From UBA11400 sp964550435 (GTDB taxonomy: Bacteria; Bacteroidota; Rhodothermia; Balneolales; HLUCCA01): a DNA stretch of 64,000 nucleotides. Position numbers and translations under genes: made by a program. This document shows, piece after piece, positions 1 to 8,513 of this stretch (position 1 is the stretch's first letter; the number at the start of each line of letters is the position of its first letter). The notes under the pieces are model-generated. The model was not told the origin of the DNA. It saw nothing but the letters and a program-made list of their open reading frames with translations, and searched no databases. Location of the stretch: NCBI GenBank assembly GCA_964550435.1, contig CAZJZI010000001.1:62001-126000 (forward strand). Direction: 5' to 3'.

Positions 1-40
1 GCCATCCAGAGTTTATGAATCCTTTAAAATGTGAACAGAA

Positions 41-781
41 TCAGGGTTTACATCCCAATTCATCATATCTTTTTCTAAGCAGCTTTACATCTTCCCAGGT
101 TTCCCGTTTCCAGTTCGGATTCCTCAATAAAGCAGCAGGGTGATAAGTTACCAATAACTCATATTTTTCCGAAAATTTATGAAATGATCCACGCATATCT
201 TTCATGGTAGAATTTATCCCTAACAAAGTTTCTGCTGAGATTTTACCCAGACACAATATCAGTTTAGGATTGATAAGTTCAATTTGCTTCATCAGATATG
301 GTAGACTGCGAGAACGTTCTTCTGCGGTCGGGTTCCGGTTATCCGGTGGACGATGTTTCAGAATATTGGCTATGTATATCTGGTCACGTGTAAAATTAAT
401 GGCTTCCAATATTTTTGTGAGTAGTTGTCCAGACCTTCCTACAAACGGTTCTCCCTGTTTATCCTCTTCAGCTCCAGGAGCTTCACCGATGAGTAGTAAA
501 TCTGCATGTGGATTTCCTTTACCGAAAACCAGTTGAGTCCCATCCAAATCAGTTCGAAGTTCTTCAATTCCAAGGCAAAACTCTTTTAAAGCGTCGAGGG
601 TTTGGATTTCGTTTAAAGAATCGGATTTCGGCATGGTATTGGTGGTTTCTTTACTGAATGAAATGTGTGCCCCTATTGATAGGGGCATTGCTGGGTCAAA
701 GATCACGTCACCGTAGATTTCTTTCTGGTTATTCAGGTACGCTTCAATGCGTTCGGGTAAAGAGTCTTTGGAGGGTTTCAT
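41..781 (-). CDS. Family-4 type uracil-DNA glycosylase, iron-sulfur ligands missing
   Basis: Predicted to remove uracil from DNA for base-excision repair. At residues 99-120 it has the family-4 motif GEAPGAEEDKQGEPFVGRSG, and near 214 HPAALLRNP, the second catalytic motif. Family-4 enzymes normally bind a 4Fe-4S cluster with four cysteines. Here only the first seems kept (C69). The C-x2-C partner is I72, the usual KCRPP reads KHRPP (H143), and no cysteine occurs in the stretch before the KQIELI helix. The N-terminal 60 residues look like a poorly conserved extension. At 246 aa it is slightly longer than the thermophile enzymes. It stands alone downstream of the nuo terminator. Family assignment is firm; uracil-excision activity is inferred. 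Confidence 0.88.
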   Translation of the reverse strand: MKPSKDSLPERIEAYLNNQKEIYGDVIFDPAMPLSIGAHISFSKETTNTMPKSDSLNEIQTLDALKEFCLGIEELRTDLDGTQLVFGKGNPHADLLLIGEAPGAEEDKQGEPFVGRSGQLLTKILEAINFTRDQIYIANILKHRPPDNRNPTAEERSRSLPYLMKQIELINPKLILCLGKISAETLLGINSTMKDMRGSFHKFSEKYELLVTYHPAALLRNPNWKRETWEDVKLLRKRYDELGCKP

Positions 782-869
782 AGCAGGGCAAAGTAATCAC
801 ATTAGGATGGATAATCCATTTAAATAATGAAAATTAAAAACAGATTTTGATCAAAAACTATAAATAAAG

Positions 870-902
870 AAAGCCCGATAAACGATGTTCACCGGGCTTT
901 TT
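870..902 (-). terminator. Rho-independent terminator after nuoH
   Basis: An 8-bp perfect stem, AAAGCCCG (870-877) with CGGGCTTT (893-900), has a 15-base loop. On the minus strand the stem is followed by CTTTCTTTATTTATA. It lies between the nuoH stop and the glycosylase gene and so should end the nuoA-H transcript. The plus strand also has a short T-run. Confidence 0.75.
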
Positions 903-921
903 GAACTAAAGCCTACGTAAA

Positions 922-1938
922 TTAGAAATAGTTTTTCATGATATAAAGAATGATAGCGATAATCATGAAATTCAAGATAGACAGCGGTAATAATCGGCTC
1001 CAGCAAAGTCGCATGAGCTGATCAAACTTGAATCGAGGCAATGTCCATCGGACCCAAATAAACACGAATACCCAAAATGAGGTCTTTGCCAGGAACACGT
1101 TTACATCCAGAAAGCCTTTCCAGAATGTGGATAATTCAGGTAACCAGGCATCTGCGAAGGGAAGGTGATAACCACCAAAGAAGAAAGTTGTGATGAGCAT
1201 ACTTCCGATCACAACGTGCATATACTCAGCCAGAAAGAACATCCCAAACTTCATAGAACTGTACTCGGTGTTATATCCACCAACAAGCTCTTGTTCGGCC
1301 TCAACGAGATCAAATGGTGTTCGATTAGCTTCAGCGAAGGATGCGATGATAAAAATTATGGCTCCAATTGGATTAACAAGCACATTCCACCACATAGATT
1401 GTGAATTGACAATATCGACTACACTTAGAGATGATGCCATCAAAACGGTTGAGGCAACGGCCATACCCATAGGTAATTCGTAACTAACCATTTGAGCTGC
1501 TGCGCGAAGTCCTCCAAGTAGAGAGTATTTAGAGTTTGATGACCAGCCAGCAAGAGTTACACCATATACACCAAGAGAAGTGATTGCTAAAAGGTATAGT
1601 ACCCCAATATTTGGGTTAGATGCAACCAACCCATCACCATAAGGGATAACAGCCACAGTCATCAACGCTGTGGTAACTGGAATCATTGGGGCAATAGAGT
1701 GGATTGTTTTATTACCAGCAGAAGGGGTAATATCCTCTCGCATTATCAATTTGAGTACGTCAGCCAGTGGTTGTAAAAGTCCGAATGGACCTACTCGGTT
1801 AGGACCAACACGATCCTGAATGAACGCTGCAACTCGTCGTTCAGCATATACTACAATGGCGGCTGATTGCAGCAAAAATGCCAAAGCGGCACCCATTACA
1901 ATCAGTGAAGTTATCAGAGTTGGAGTAAATAATTCCAT
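922..1938 (-). CDS. nuoH: NADH-quinone oxidoreductase subunit H
   Basis: Membrane subunit of complex I that joins the peripheral arm to the proton-pumping arm and helps form the quinone chamber. The 338-aa protein has about eight hydrophobic segments. It carries family signatures near the N-terminus (YAERRVAAFIQDRVGPNRVG) and the loop ANRTPFDLVEAEQELVGGY. Length is normal for NuoH. It is the last gene of the nuoA-H operon, 8 bases after nuoG, and is followed by a terminator rather than nuoI. Confidence 0.97.
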   Translation of the reverse strand: MELFTPTLITSLIVMGAALAFLLQSAAIVVYAERRVAAFIQDRVGPNRVGPFGLLQPLADVLKLIMREDITPSAGNKTIHSIAPMIPVTTALMTVAVIPYGDGLVASNPNIGVLYLLAITSLGVYGVTLAGWSSNSKYSLLGGLRAAAQMVSYELPMGMAVASTVLMASSLSVVDIVNSQSMWWNVLVNPIGAIIFIIASFAEANRTPFDLVEAEQELVGGYNTEYSSMKFGMFFLAEYMHVVIGSMLITTFFFGGYHLPFADAWLPELSTFWKGFLDVNVFLAKTSFWVFVFIWVRWTLPRFKFDQLMRLCWSRLLPLSILNFMIIAIILYIMKNYF

Positions 1939-1946
1939 GAAGGGAT

Positions 1947-3683
1947 TTAGGCTAAATTAACGGCTTCTTTTTGATCGTTAGATAGTGAAACACCGATTTC
2001 TTCATCAATTCGATCGTAAGTTACGGAAGCAAATGCATCTACAGATCCTCGAATTTCGTCAAAAATTTGATGAGCTGATTCGTACTTAAAGTCTAGGTTC
2101 ATATCATTAGCTAGCCTTACCATAACTTCCCAGGCTGGAATACAATCTACTTTGTTTTTGTCAGACACCCAGTTATCGAAACGGGTACCAAAGTGATCCA
2201 GACGTCCCATCGACATTTCGAGGTTGATTCTACGGTTAGTGTAGATCGTTTCCTTTGCTGGAATCGTTCGTTGTGCGATATGATCCACACTCACATAACA
2301 CCCGAAGTGCTCAACTGCGCTTGTAACCGGAATCGTAAGTTCTGCAGCTGCTGAAGTTGAGTTATTGTTTGTACCAAGATATACAGTAAAGGTGCTTTTA
2401 AGGTCACTTTCAGTCAACAGTTCTCGTCCAATTAAATCTTCCTGAAGTATGACAGCTACTGTTGCCTTTTTAACGGCTGATTTTACATCTTCAGCATTCC
2501 ATTCAGCAAGTCCGATGTACCTGCACCCATTAGTGTTAGGAGCCTGATCATCGCTCAAAAGGAATCCGTCACCTTTGCCAGCTTCGATATGTGGTACAAA
2601 TCCAGAAGTGGTATTACCTAAAAGGTTGAAGAATCGTGATATTGCAAAGTTATCCTCTACAGATGCATATGCACTGCCAATGAAAACAACTCCATCTTTC
2701 CCTGCAGCGGCAACTTGCTCTGAGAAGGTAAGCAGTGCATTACTCCAGGAGGTTTTGACGGGTTCACTGTCGGTACCTAACTGAGGGCGAGAGATTCGGT
2801 TTTCATTGAATAATTTATATGCCTCGCGACCTGCATCAGGCATCCAGTGGTCATTAATCTTTGGATTATGACGTGGAGTGATTCGCATGACAAGATTGTC
2901 TCGTGTCCAGATATCAACACTGCAACCTTTCCCGTTAGTAATGTCGATACCAGGTGTTTGTGCCATTTCCCAAACGCGTGCTTTGAAACGGAAATCTGCA
3001 GCGGTAAGCGCACCAACCGGACAGATATCCACTGTGTTCATTGAGTATGGATCGTCAAAAGATCTTCCTGGTGCAGTCGTTGGATAGTTGTGGTCGCCAC
3101 GCTGGACAATGGAAAGTTGATTCGTTTTTGAAATTTCCTCAGTGAAACGAACACATCGAGTACAATTGATACAGCGTTCTGCATCGAGAACGACACGGGG
3201 TCCAAGTTGGATTCTCTTTGGTTTATGTACTTTCTTGTGCTCGAAACGGCTACCTTCAGGACCATATTTGTAGGTCTGTATCTGTAGGGGGCACTCACCA
3301 GCCTGGTCACAGATTGGGCAATCGAGTGGGTGGTTGATCAAAATGAATTCGAGGACATCTTTTTGTCCACGTCGAACCAGTTCGGAAGTGACGTGTGTTT
3401 TGATGACCATTCCATCTGTTGCGTCGAGGCTACACGCAGTCATGAGTTTTGGGAAAAACTGAATGACTCTTTCACCTTTTTCGTCAATTTTAAAGGAATT
3501 GGTTTCACGGTCCATCACCGGGGTTCCGGCCTCAACATAACATTGACGGCAGTTTGCTGGAATGGAAAGGGAAGGATGGTAGCAAAAGAAAGGTAGCTCG
3601 AGGCCTTGATCAAGGATAAACTGAAGAACCTTGACTTTACCTTCGAACTCAAATCGTTTGTTATCTATAAAAATTTCAGCCAT
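1947..3683 (-). CDS. nuoG: NADH-quinone oxidoreductase subunit G, short form
   Basis: Iron-sulfur subunit of the complex I peripheral arm. Visible ligand sets are C34, C45, C48 and C84 for the 2Fe-2S cluster; H118, C122, C125 and C131 for the His-coordinated 4Fe-4S cluster; and C171, C174, C177 and C221 for the next 4Fe-4S cluster. After about residue 245 comes a molybdopterin-oxidoreductase-like region that looks shortened, giving 578 aa against roughly 690-900 in many NuoG. The extra N7 cluster ligands found in some bacteria are not visible; only C254 occurs in that region. It lies 19 bases after nuoF and 8 before nuoH. Confidence 0.95.
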   Translation of the reverse strand: MAEIFIDNKRFEFEGKVKVLQFILDQGLELPFFCYHPSLSIPANCRQCYVEAGTPVMDRETNSFKIDEKGERVIQFFPKLMTACSLDATDGMVIKTHVTSELVRRGQKDVLEFILINHPLDCPICDQAGECPLQIQTYKYGPEGSRFEHKKVHKPKRIQLGPRVVLDAERCINCTRCVRFTEEISKTNQLSIVQRGDHNYPTTAPGRSFDDPYSMNTVDICPVGALTAADFRFKARVWEMAQTPGIDITNGKGCSVDIWTRDNLVMRITPRHNPKINDHWMPDAGREAYKLFNENRISRPQLGTDSEPVKTSWSNALLTFSEQVAAAGKDGVVFIGSAYASVEDNFAISRFFNLLGNTTSGFVPHIEAGKGDGFLLSDDQAPNTNGCRYIGLAEWNAEDVKSAVKKATVAVILQEDLIGRELLTESDLKSTFTVYLGTNNNSTSAAAELTIPVTSAVEHFGCYVSVDHIAQRTIPAKETIYTNRRINLEMSMGRLDHFGTRFDNWVSDKNKVDCIPAWEVMVRLANDMNLDFKYESAHQIFDEIRGSVDAFASVTYDRIDEEIGVSLSNDQKEAVNLA

Positions 3684-3702
3684 GAGCTTGATAGTTCAAA
3701 AA

Positions 3703-4992
3703 TTATGCGACTGCGTATACTGATTTTTTCACACGAGCTTCAAAGTCTTCGCGGAATCTGTTGATGGTGTACCTAACTGGCCAAGCAGCGGCATCTGCCA
3801 ATGCACAAATTGTTCGGCCTTCCATTTGCGTACAAAGATCAAGCAAAAGGTCCAGGTCTCTCATATTACCTTCACCGTTTTTAATCTTGATGAGGATTTT
3901 TTCCAACCATCCGGTTCCTTCTCGACATGGAGTACATTGTCCGCAAGATTCGTGGTGGTAGAAGTGAGAGACTCTCCAGAGGAAATCAACCATATCGGTA
4001 TCTTCATCCAGGATACATATCCCAGCAGTACCAAGCATGGATCCTGCCTGACGTAGAGAATCCGAATCCATCCGAACACCGTCTAGAGCATCGCCTCGCA
4101 ATGGCGGGGTGGATGATCCACCAGGTATCACCGCCTTTACTTTCTTACCACCTCTTACACCACCCGCAACCTCGTTGATCAGGTCGGTGATAAGCATTCC
4201 GGTAGGGAATTCATAAACTCCTGGTTTGTTAACATGACCTGAAATACCATAAAGTAATGGACCAGGATGTGTAGCGGCTCCGATATTCTTGTACCAATCA
4301 GCACCATTGTTGATAATCAAAGGCACATTAGCCAGTGATTCAATGTTATTTATGGTCGTTGGGCGTCCCCAAAGTCCTTTTTGAGCAGGAAACGGAGGTT
4401 TTACACGTGGGTATCCTCGTTTCCCCTCTAATGATTCCATCAGGGAAGACTCTTCACCACAGATGTAAGCACCTGCGCCGCTGTGGACAACCATATCGAC
4501 AGAAAAGCCGCTTCCCAGAATATTCTTACCTAAGTAACCGTTGGCATAGGCATCATCGATAGCCTTTTCCATCATTCGAATCCAGCTGCGATATTCCCCA
4601 CGGATGTACACATAGACAGTAGTGATTGTCATTGCATATGCTGCAATTATTGATCCCTCTATGAAAGTATGCGGATTGAATTCAAAAATAATTCGGTCTT
4701 TAAAAGTCCCAGGCTCCGATTCGTCACCATTTGCTGCGATATAGCGTGGACCGCCATCAGGTTTTGGCATAAATGACCATTTTAAGCCTGTGTTGAAACC
4801 AGCACCACCTCGTCCTCTGAGGCCAGAATCTTTAACGGTACCTGTTACTTTTTCAGGAGTAAATTCGCTTTGATTAGAGAGAATCTTCTTAAGTGCGCCA
4901 TATCCACCGTTTTTCTCATAGACATCAATCTTGTGAAGATCTTTGATGTTAGGAATCAGTGTAGGCTTATATGATTTCCAGTCAGTATTCAT
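3703..4992 (-). CDS. nuoF: NADH-quinone oxidoreductase subunit F
   Basis: NADH-binding subunit of complex I; it takes hydride onto FMN and passes electrons into the iron-sulfur chain. The nucleotide-binding motif LRGRGGAGF is at residues 58-66, and ANGDESEPGTFKDR (87-100) is typical of the family. N3 4Fe-4S ligands are C350, C353, C356 and C396. The 429-aa length is normal. It follows nuoE by 6 bases and forms the NADH dehydrogenase module with NuoE and NuoG. Confidence 0.97.
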   Translation of the reverse strand: MNTDWKSYKPTLIPNIKDLHKIDVYEKNGGYGALKKILSNQSEFTPEKVTGTVKDSGLRGRGGAGFNTGLKWSFMPKPDGGPRYIAANGDESEPGTFKDRIIFEFNPHTFIEGSIIAAYAMTITTVYVYIRGEYRSWIRMMEKAIDDAYANGYLGKNILGSGFSVDMVVHSGAGAYICGEESSLMESLEGKRGYPRVKPPFPAQKGLWGRPTTINNIESLANVPLIINNGADWYKNIGAATHPGPLLYGISGHVNKPGVYEFPTGMLITDLINEVAGGVRGGKKVKAVIPGGSSTPPLRGDALDGVRMDSDSLRQAGSMLGTAGICILDEDTDMVDFLWRVSHFYHHESCGQCTPCREGTGWLEKILIKIKNGEGNMRDLDLLLDLCTQMEGRTICALADAAAWPVRYTINRFREDFEARVKKSVYAVA

Positions 4993-4998
4993 GCGTAA

Positions 4999-5538
4999 TT
5001 ATTCTGCAGATTCGCGATTTTGTACCAATGGGATGGACTCGAATTCAGGCAATTTATCTTTCCTCAGGTCATCTATAATAGCGTCGACTTTTTCAGGAGT
5101 AAGATTGTTTGCGTATACATCGTTAGTGATTTGCATCATTGGGGCATATCCGCATGCACCCAGACATTCAACGCTTTGAATTGAAAACAAACCGTCGTCA
5201 GTAGTTTCACCAGCTTTGATCCCAAGCTTGTCCTCGAGATATTTTAGCGTGTCGTAGGCGCCACATACCTGGCAACTAAAACTAGTGCAAACATCCAATA
5301 CATACTTGCCCATTTTCTCCTTGTAGTACTGGGTGTAGAATGTAGCCACACCATGCACATGAGCTTCAGGTAGTCCCAACGTTTTTGCCACCAATTGTTG
5401 TACCTCTACTTCAACATGGCCAAATTTGTCCTGAGCCATCCATAAAACCGGCATAACAGCTGGCTGTGGATTCGGATACTTGGCTATTATCTTATCGATT
5501 TTCTCGAGTTCTTCTTTTGTGAATTCGTACTGTTGCAT
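4999..5538 (-). CDS. nuoE: NADH-quinone oxidoreductase subunit E
   Basis: Thioredoxin-like 2Fe-2S subunit of the complex I NADH module. The cluster ligands C84, C89, C125 and C129 have the expected C-x4-C and C-x3-C spacing (DVCTSFSCQ and VECLGACGYAP). The helical N-terminal part (about 1-75) contains GVATFYTQY, typical of NuoE/HoxE proteins. At 179 aa it is close to the usual 160-180. It lies 2 bases after nuoD. Confidence 0.96.
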   Translation of the reverse strand: MQQYEFTKEELEKIDKIIAKYPNPQPAVMPVLWMAQDKFGHVEVEVQQLVAKTLGLPEAHVHGVATFYTQYYKEKMGKYVLDVCTSFSCQVCGAYDTLKYLEDKLGIKAGETTDDGLFSIQSVECLGACGYAPMMQITNDVYANNLTPEKVDAIIDDLRKDKLPEFESIPLVQNRESAE

Positions 5539-5540
5539 AA

Positions 5541-6836
5541 TTATTTGTCTGCTTCTCCCATTACAGGGTCAATTCCACCGATCACAACCACCGTGTCTGC
5601 TAGCATTTGGCCATCAAGTACATGTTCGAGTACCTGCAGATTAGCGAAAGAGGGCGATTTGATTTTTAATCTCCATGGGTGTCCGGTTCCATCACTTTGG
5701 ATGTAGAAACCGAGTTCTCCTTTAGGTGCTTCTATTGCATGGTAGCACTCTGCACCGGCTGGTGGACAAACCCCCGTGTCTGTCATCATGAAATCATGGA
5801 TCAGACCCTCCATCGAGTAGTAAACTTCATCTTTGGAAGGGTAAGATTTTTTGGCATTGTCTACACGAACAGGTCCTGGTTTCATCTTGTCGAGACACTG
5901 GCGAATAATTTTAATAGATTCACCCATTTCTTCCATTCGGACGTAATATCTTGCCAGGTTGTCACCTTCAAGACGAGTTGGTACCTGGAAATCCATTTCT
6001 GCATACTTCAGATATGGAGAGAATCTGCGCATGTCGTATGCAATACCAGTCGCTCTGAGACCAGCACCAGTCATACCAAGTTTAAGTGCATCTTCGTAAC
6101 TAACAGGTCCAACACCCATGTTACGATCGACGAATATTCTGTTCTTATTCAGAAGTTTTTTCCAGTCTTTCATTTCATCCGGAAACTCTGCAATCCATTT
6201 CTCAATCTTGGCTATAGATTCTGGAGTAAGATCAGAAGCTACACCACCTATTCGAGAGTGAGACACTGTAAATCGGTGCCCGGCGAAGTAATCGAAAATG
6301 TCATAAATTTTTTCACGCTCACGGAATGTCCAGATGAAGAACGATATCGCTCCGGCATCCATAACCATGGTTCCGAGCCATAACAAGTGAGATGAAATCC
6401 GAGCAAGTTCACATCCTATCATTCGGATGTATTGAGCTCGTTCAGGTGCTTCGATTTGGGCTAATTTTTCTACTGCAAGACACAAGGCTACGTTATTAGA
6501 ATAAGGAGAGAGGTAATCCATACGGTCGGTGTATGGCATAAACTCCTGATAGGTCTTGTTTTCAGCAATTTTCTCAACACCTCGGTGAAGGTATCCGATG
6601 TCAAGTTTATTACGAGTGATACGCTCGCCTTTAAGTTCTGTCAATACCCTGAGTACACCGTGTGTAGCTGGGTGCTGAGGACCCATGTTTAAGATCATTC
6701 GTGTATTGAGCGGATCGTCATCGACCAGATCAAACGTAGTATGTTTGTCTTCAAGACTCTTGTAAAAAGCACGCTGATGCTCTTTTTGAAACTTAGCGTC
6801 CAGTTTAGAGTCAATTTGTGATAAATTCGTTGGCAT
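5541..6836 (-). CDS. nuoD: NADH-quinone oxidoreductase subunit D
   Basis: 49-kDa quinone-site subunit of complex I, related to the large subunit of NiFe hydrogenases. It has NMGPQHPATHGVLR near residue 50, GYLHRGVEKIAE, and a C-terminal run ending in GGIDPVMGEADK with the usual aspartate. The 431-aa length is normal. It is separated from nuoC and nuoE by 2 bases each, so translation is probably coupled. nuoC and nuoD are separate genes here, not fused as in enterobacteria. Confidence 0.97.
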   Translation of the reverse strand: MPTNLSQIDSKLDAKFQKEHQRAFYKSLEDKHTTFDLVDDDPLNTRMILNMGPQHPATHGVLRVLTELKGERITRNKLDIGYLHRGVEKIAENKTYQEFMPYTDRMDYLSPYSNNVALCLAVEKLAQIEAPERAQYIRMIGCELARISSHLLWLGTMVMDAGAISFFIWTFREREKIYDIFDYFAGHRFTVSHSRIGGVASDLTPESIAKIEKWIAEFPDEMKDWKKLLNKNRIFVDRNMGVGPVSYEDALKLGMTGAGLRATGIAYDMRRFSPYLKYAEMDFQVPTRLEGDNLARYYVRMEEMGESIKIIRQCLDKMKPGPVRVDNAKKSYPSKDEVYYSMEGLIHDFMMTDTGVCPPAGAECYHAIEAPKGELGFYIQSDGTGHPWRLKIKSPSFANLQVLEHVLDGQMLADTVVVIGGIDPVMGEADK

Positions 6837-6838
6837 AG

Positions 6839-7339
6839 TTACTCGGCGTCTGGATTAGAGCTAGGAAGATCAAGTGAGCCGGGAATACCGATAAGTGGGA
6901 ATTCCTTGCGTAGCGGGAAATACTCGAAATCTTCAGGCATGAAAATTCTTCGGGGATCAGGATGTCCATCGAAACGGATACCGAACATGTCATAGGCTTC
7001 GCGTTCATGCCAGTTCGCACCTTTCCAGATGGAAGTTGCCGTAGGCAGGGTGGGATTCTCCTCACTGCATCGGGTTTTTACAAAAATTCGAAGCTGTTCA
7101 CGCAGTGAGACCAAGTTGTATATTACTTCAAATCGATCGGTACTGGTGAATCTGTCTGCCGCGATCATATCGGCCAAATACATAAAGTGTTGGTCTTCCT
7201 TCATGAACTTCAGCACTTCAAGTATTGAAGTCGAACTGACCAGAATGATAACGTCGCCGGCATATTCGCTGACACCTAATACAGTATCTCCAAATTTCGT
7301 TTGTACAGCCTGAACGACTTTTTCTAAGGACTCTTTCAT
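6839..7339 (-). CDS. nuoC: NADH-quinone oxidoreductase subunit C
   Basis: 30-kDa connecting-module subunit of complex I. The 166-aa protein has the family signature WKGANWHEREAYDMFGIRF and then the motif around HPDPRRIFMPEDF and FPLRKEFPL. Its start codon overlaps the nuoB stop by one base (TAATG), a sign of translational coupling. It carries no cofactor and is a structural neighbour of NuoD. Confidence 0.96.
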   Translation of the reverse strand: MKESLEKVVQAVQTKFGDTVLGVSEYAGDVIILVSSTSILEVLKFMKEDQHFMYLADMIAADRFTSTDRFEVIYNLVSLREQLRIFVKTRCSEENPTLPTATSIWKGANWHEREAYDMFGIRFDGHPDPRRIFMPEDFEYFPLRKEFPLIGIPGSLDLPSSNPDAE

Positions 7340-7821
7340 TATGCGTCGAGGGCTAAAGTGTGTTCTTCACGGATTTTGTTCTGAATTTGCATCAGAGCAT
7401 TGATCAGAGTTTCTGGACGAGGGGGGCAGCCAGATACATAAACATCAACTGGCAAAAAGTTATCGATACCCTGAACCACGCCATAGCAACGGTGCATACC
7501 ACCTGTGGATGCACAGGCTCCCATAGCGATGCACCATTTTGGATCGGGCATCTGATCCCATACTCGCCGGATGGCATGAGACATTTTGTATGTACACCAC
7601 CCTGCAACAATCATTACGTCGCTTTGGCGTGGAGAAAATCGCATCGCTTCGGAACCAAAACGAGCTACATCATACTTTGGACCGGCAAATGCCATCATTT
7701 CGATAGCACAGCAAGCAAGCCCCATAGGCATGGGCCAAACGGCATTTGAGCGGCTCCAGTTAACCAATGCATCAAGTTTTGTGGTGATGAATCCCTGCTC
7801 GAGGGCTTTGTCAATACCCAT
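7339..7821 (-). CDS. nuoB: NADH-quinone oxidoreductase subunit B
   Basis: PSST subunit of complex I, carrying the terminal cluster N2 that reduces quinone. N2 ligands are the tandem C37 and C38 (GLACCAIEMM), C103 (MGACASTGG) and C132 (SGCPPRPE). The 160-aa length is typical. It lies 14 bases after nuoA and overlaps nuoC by one base. Confidence 0.97.
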   Translation of the reverse strand: MGIDKALEQGFITTKLDALVNWSRSNAVWPMPMGLACCAIEMMAFAGPKYDVARFGSEAMRFSPRQSDVMIVAGWCTYKMSHAIRRVWDQMPDPKWCIAMGACASTGGMHRCYGVVQGIDNFLPVDVYVSGCPPRPETLINALMQIQNKIREEHTLALDA

Positions 7822-7835
7822 AGGTCTGAAATCAA

Positions 7836-8225
7836 TTATGAATTATCGGTTGTAGCCTGGACAGGAGTCGAGTCCCAATCGAGGGTTCCTTTTTTGAGAG
7901 TATAAACCAGTCCAAGAAATAATATGGTAATAAATATCATCATCGCCCAGAAAGAACCTGCACCAAGTTCCTGGTAGCGAACGGCCCATGGATAGATAAA
8001 AACTACTTCCAGGTCGAAAACGATGAATTCCACAGCTACCAAATAAAAACTCACAGAGTAACGTTCCCTTGCTTGACCAAAAGGATCCATCCCACTTTCA
8101 TAGGCTGTGAGTTTGGTTTTGTTAGGTCTGTACGGGCCGATGTATCTGGATAGCAGCATTAGCACTACAGAAAGAACCAATGCGATCACCAATAATAAAA
8201 GAATCGGAAAGTATAATTCAAACAT
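7836..8225 (-). CDS. nuoA: NADH-quinone oxidoreductase subunit A
   Basis: Small membrane subunit of complex I with three predicted transmembrane helices: about residues 5-27, 60-85 and 90-112. The loop between helices 1 and 2 contains KLTAYESGMDPFG, the conserved motif next to the quinone cavity. The 129-aa length is normal. It is the first gene of the operon, about 25 bases downstream of a well-formed promoter. Confidence 0.96.
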   Translation of the reverse strand: MFELYFPILLLLVIALVLSVVLMLLSRYIGPYRPNKTKLTAYESGMDPFGQARERYSVSFYLVAVEFIVFDLEVVFIYPWAVRYQELGAGSFWAMMIFITILFLGLVYTLKKGTLDWDSTPVQATTDNS

Positions 8226-8251
8226 AGATAACTATAGTTAAAATGGATGGG

Positions 8252-8282
8252 CAAAATTAGGGTCATCTGCTTGAAATGTCAA
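8252..8282 (-). promoter_or_regulatory. Promoter of the nuoA-H operon
   Basis: On the minus strand TTGACA (8282-8277) is followed after 17 bases by TAATTTTG (8259-8252). This exactly fits the Bacteroidota -7 element TAnnTTTG, with TTG 20 bases upstream. Transcription should begin near 8247, giving a leader of about 20 bases before nuoA. The trp promoter has the same elements and spacing. Confidence 0.65.
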
Positions 8283-8513
8283 TTCAAGCATACCTACTTC
8301 AGTTGTTTAGAACCGATATTGACAAATGGATAAATTATTAGCCAATGACCTGTATTCTGCGACAACAATTTACAACTTAAGTCACAATTAAGCCCGAAAA
8401 TTCGTTAATCAATCATATTTTTTTTCAAATATGTTTATGAGGTGAATGAAATTGGTTAAGTTTACCGTTCAGGCGATACCGAGTTAAACCAATTACCAAA
8501 AAGGAAGTTCGTT

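Noticed and set aside
41..781. Assignment of the glycosylase as UDGX
   Set aside because: UDGX has a KRRIH-type insert after the first motif; here the motif runs straight on as FVGRSGQLL.
5679..6383. Long open frame on the plus strand
   Set aside because: It is fully antisense to nuoD, which has clear family motifs; its translation is rich in Cys, Phe and His and lacks any domain.
7360..7749. Open frame on the plus strand opposite nuoB
   Set aside because: Antisense shadow of a strongly conserved gene, with no ribosome site or recognisable product.
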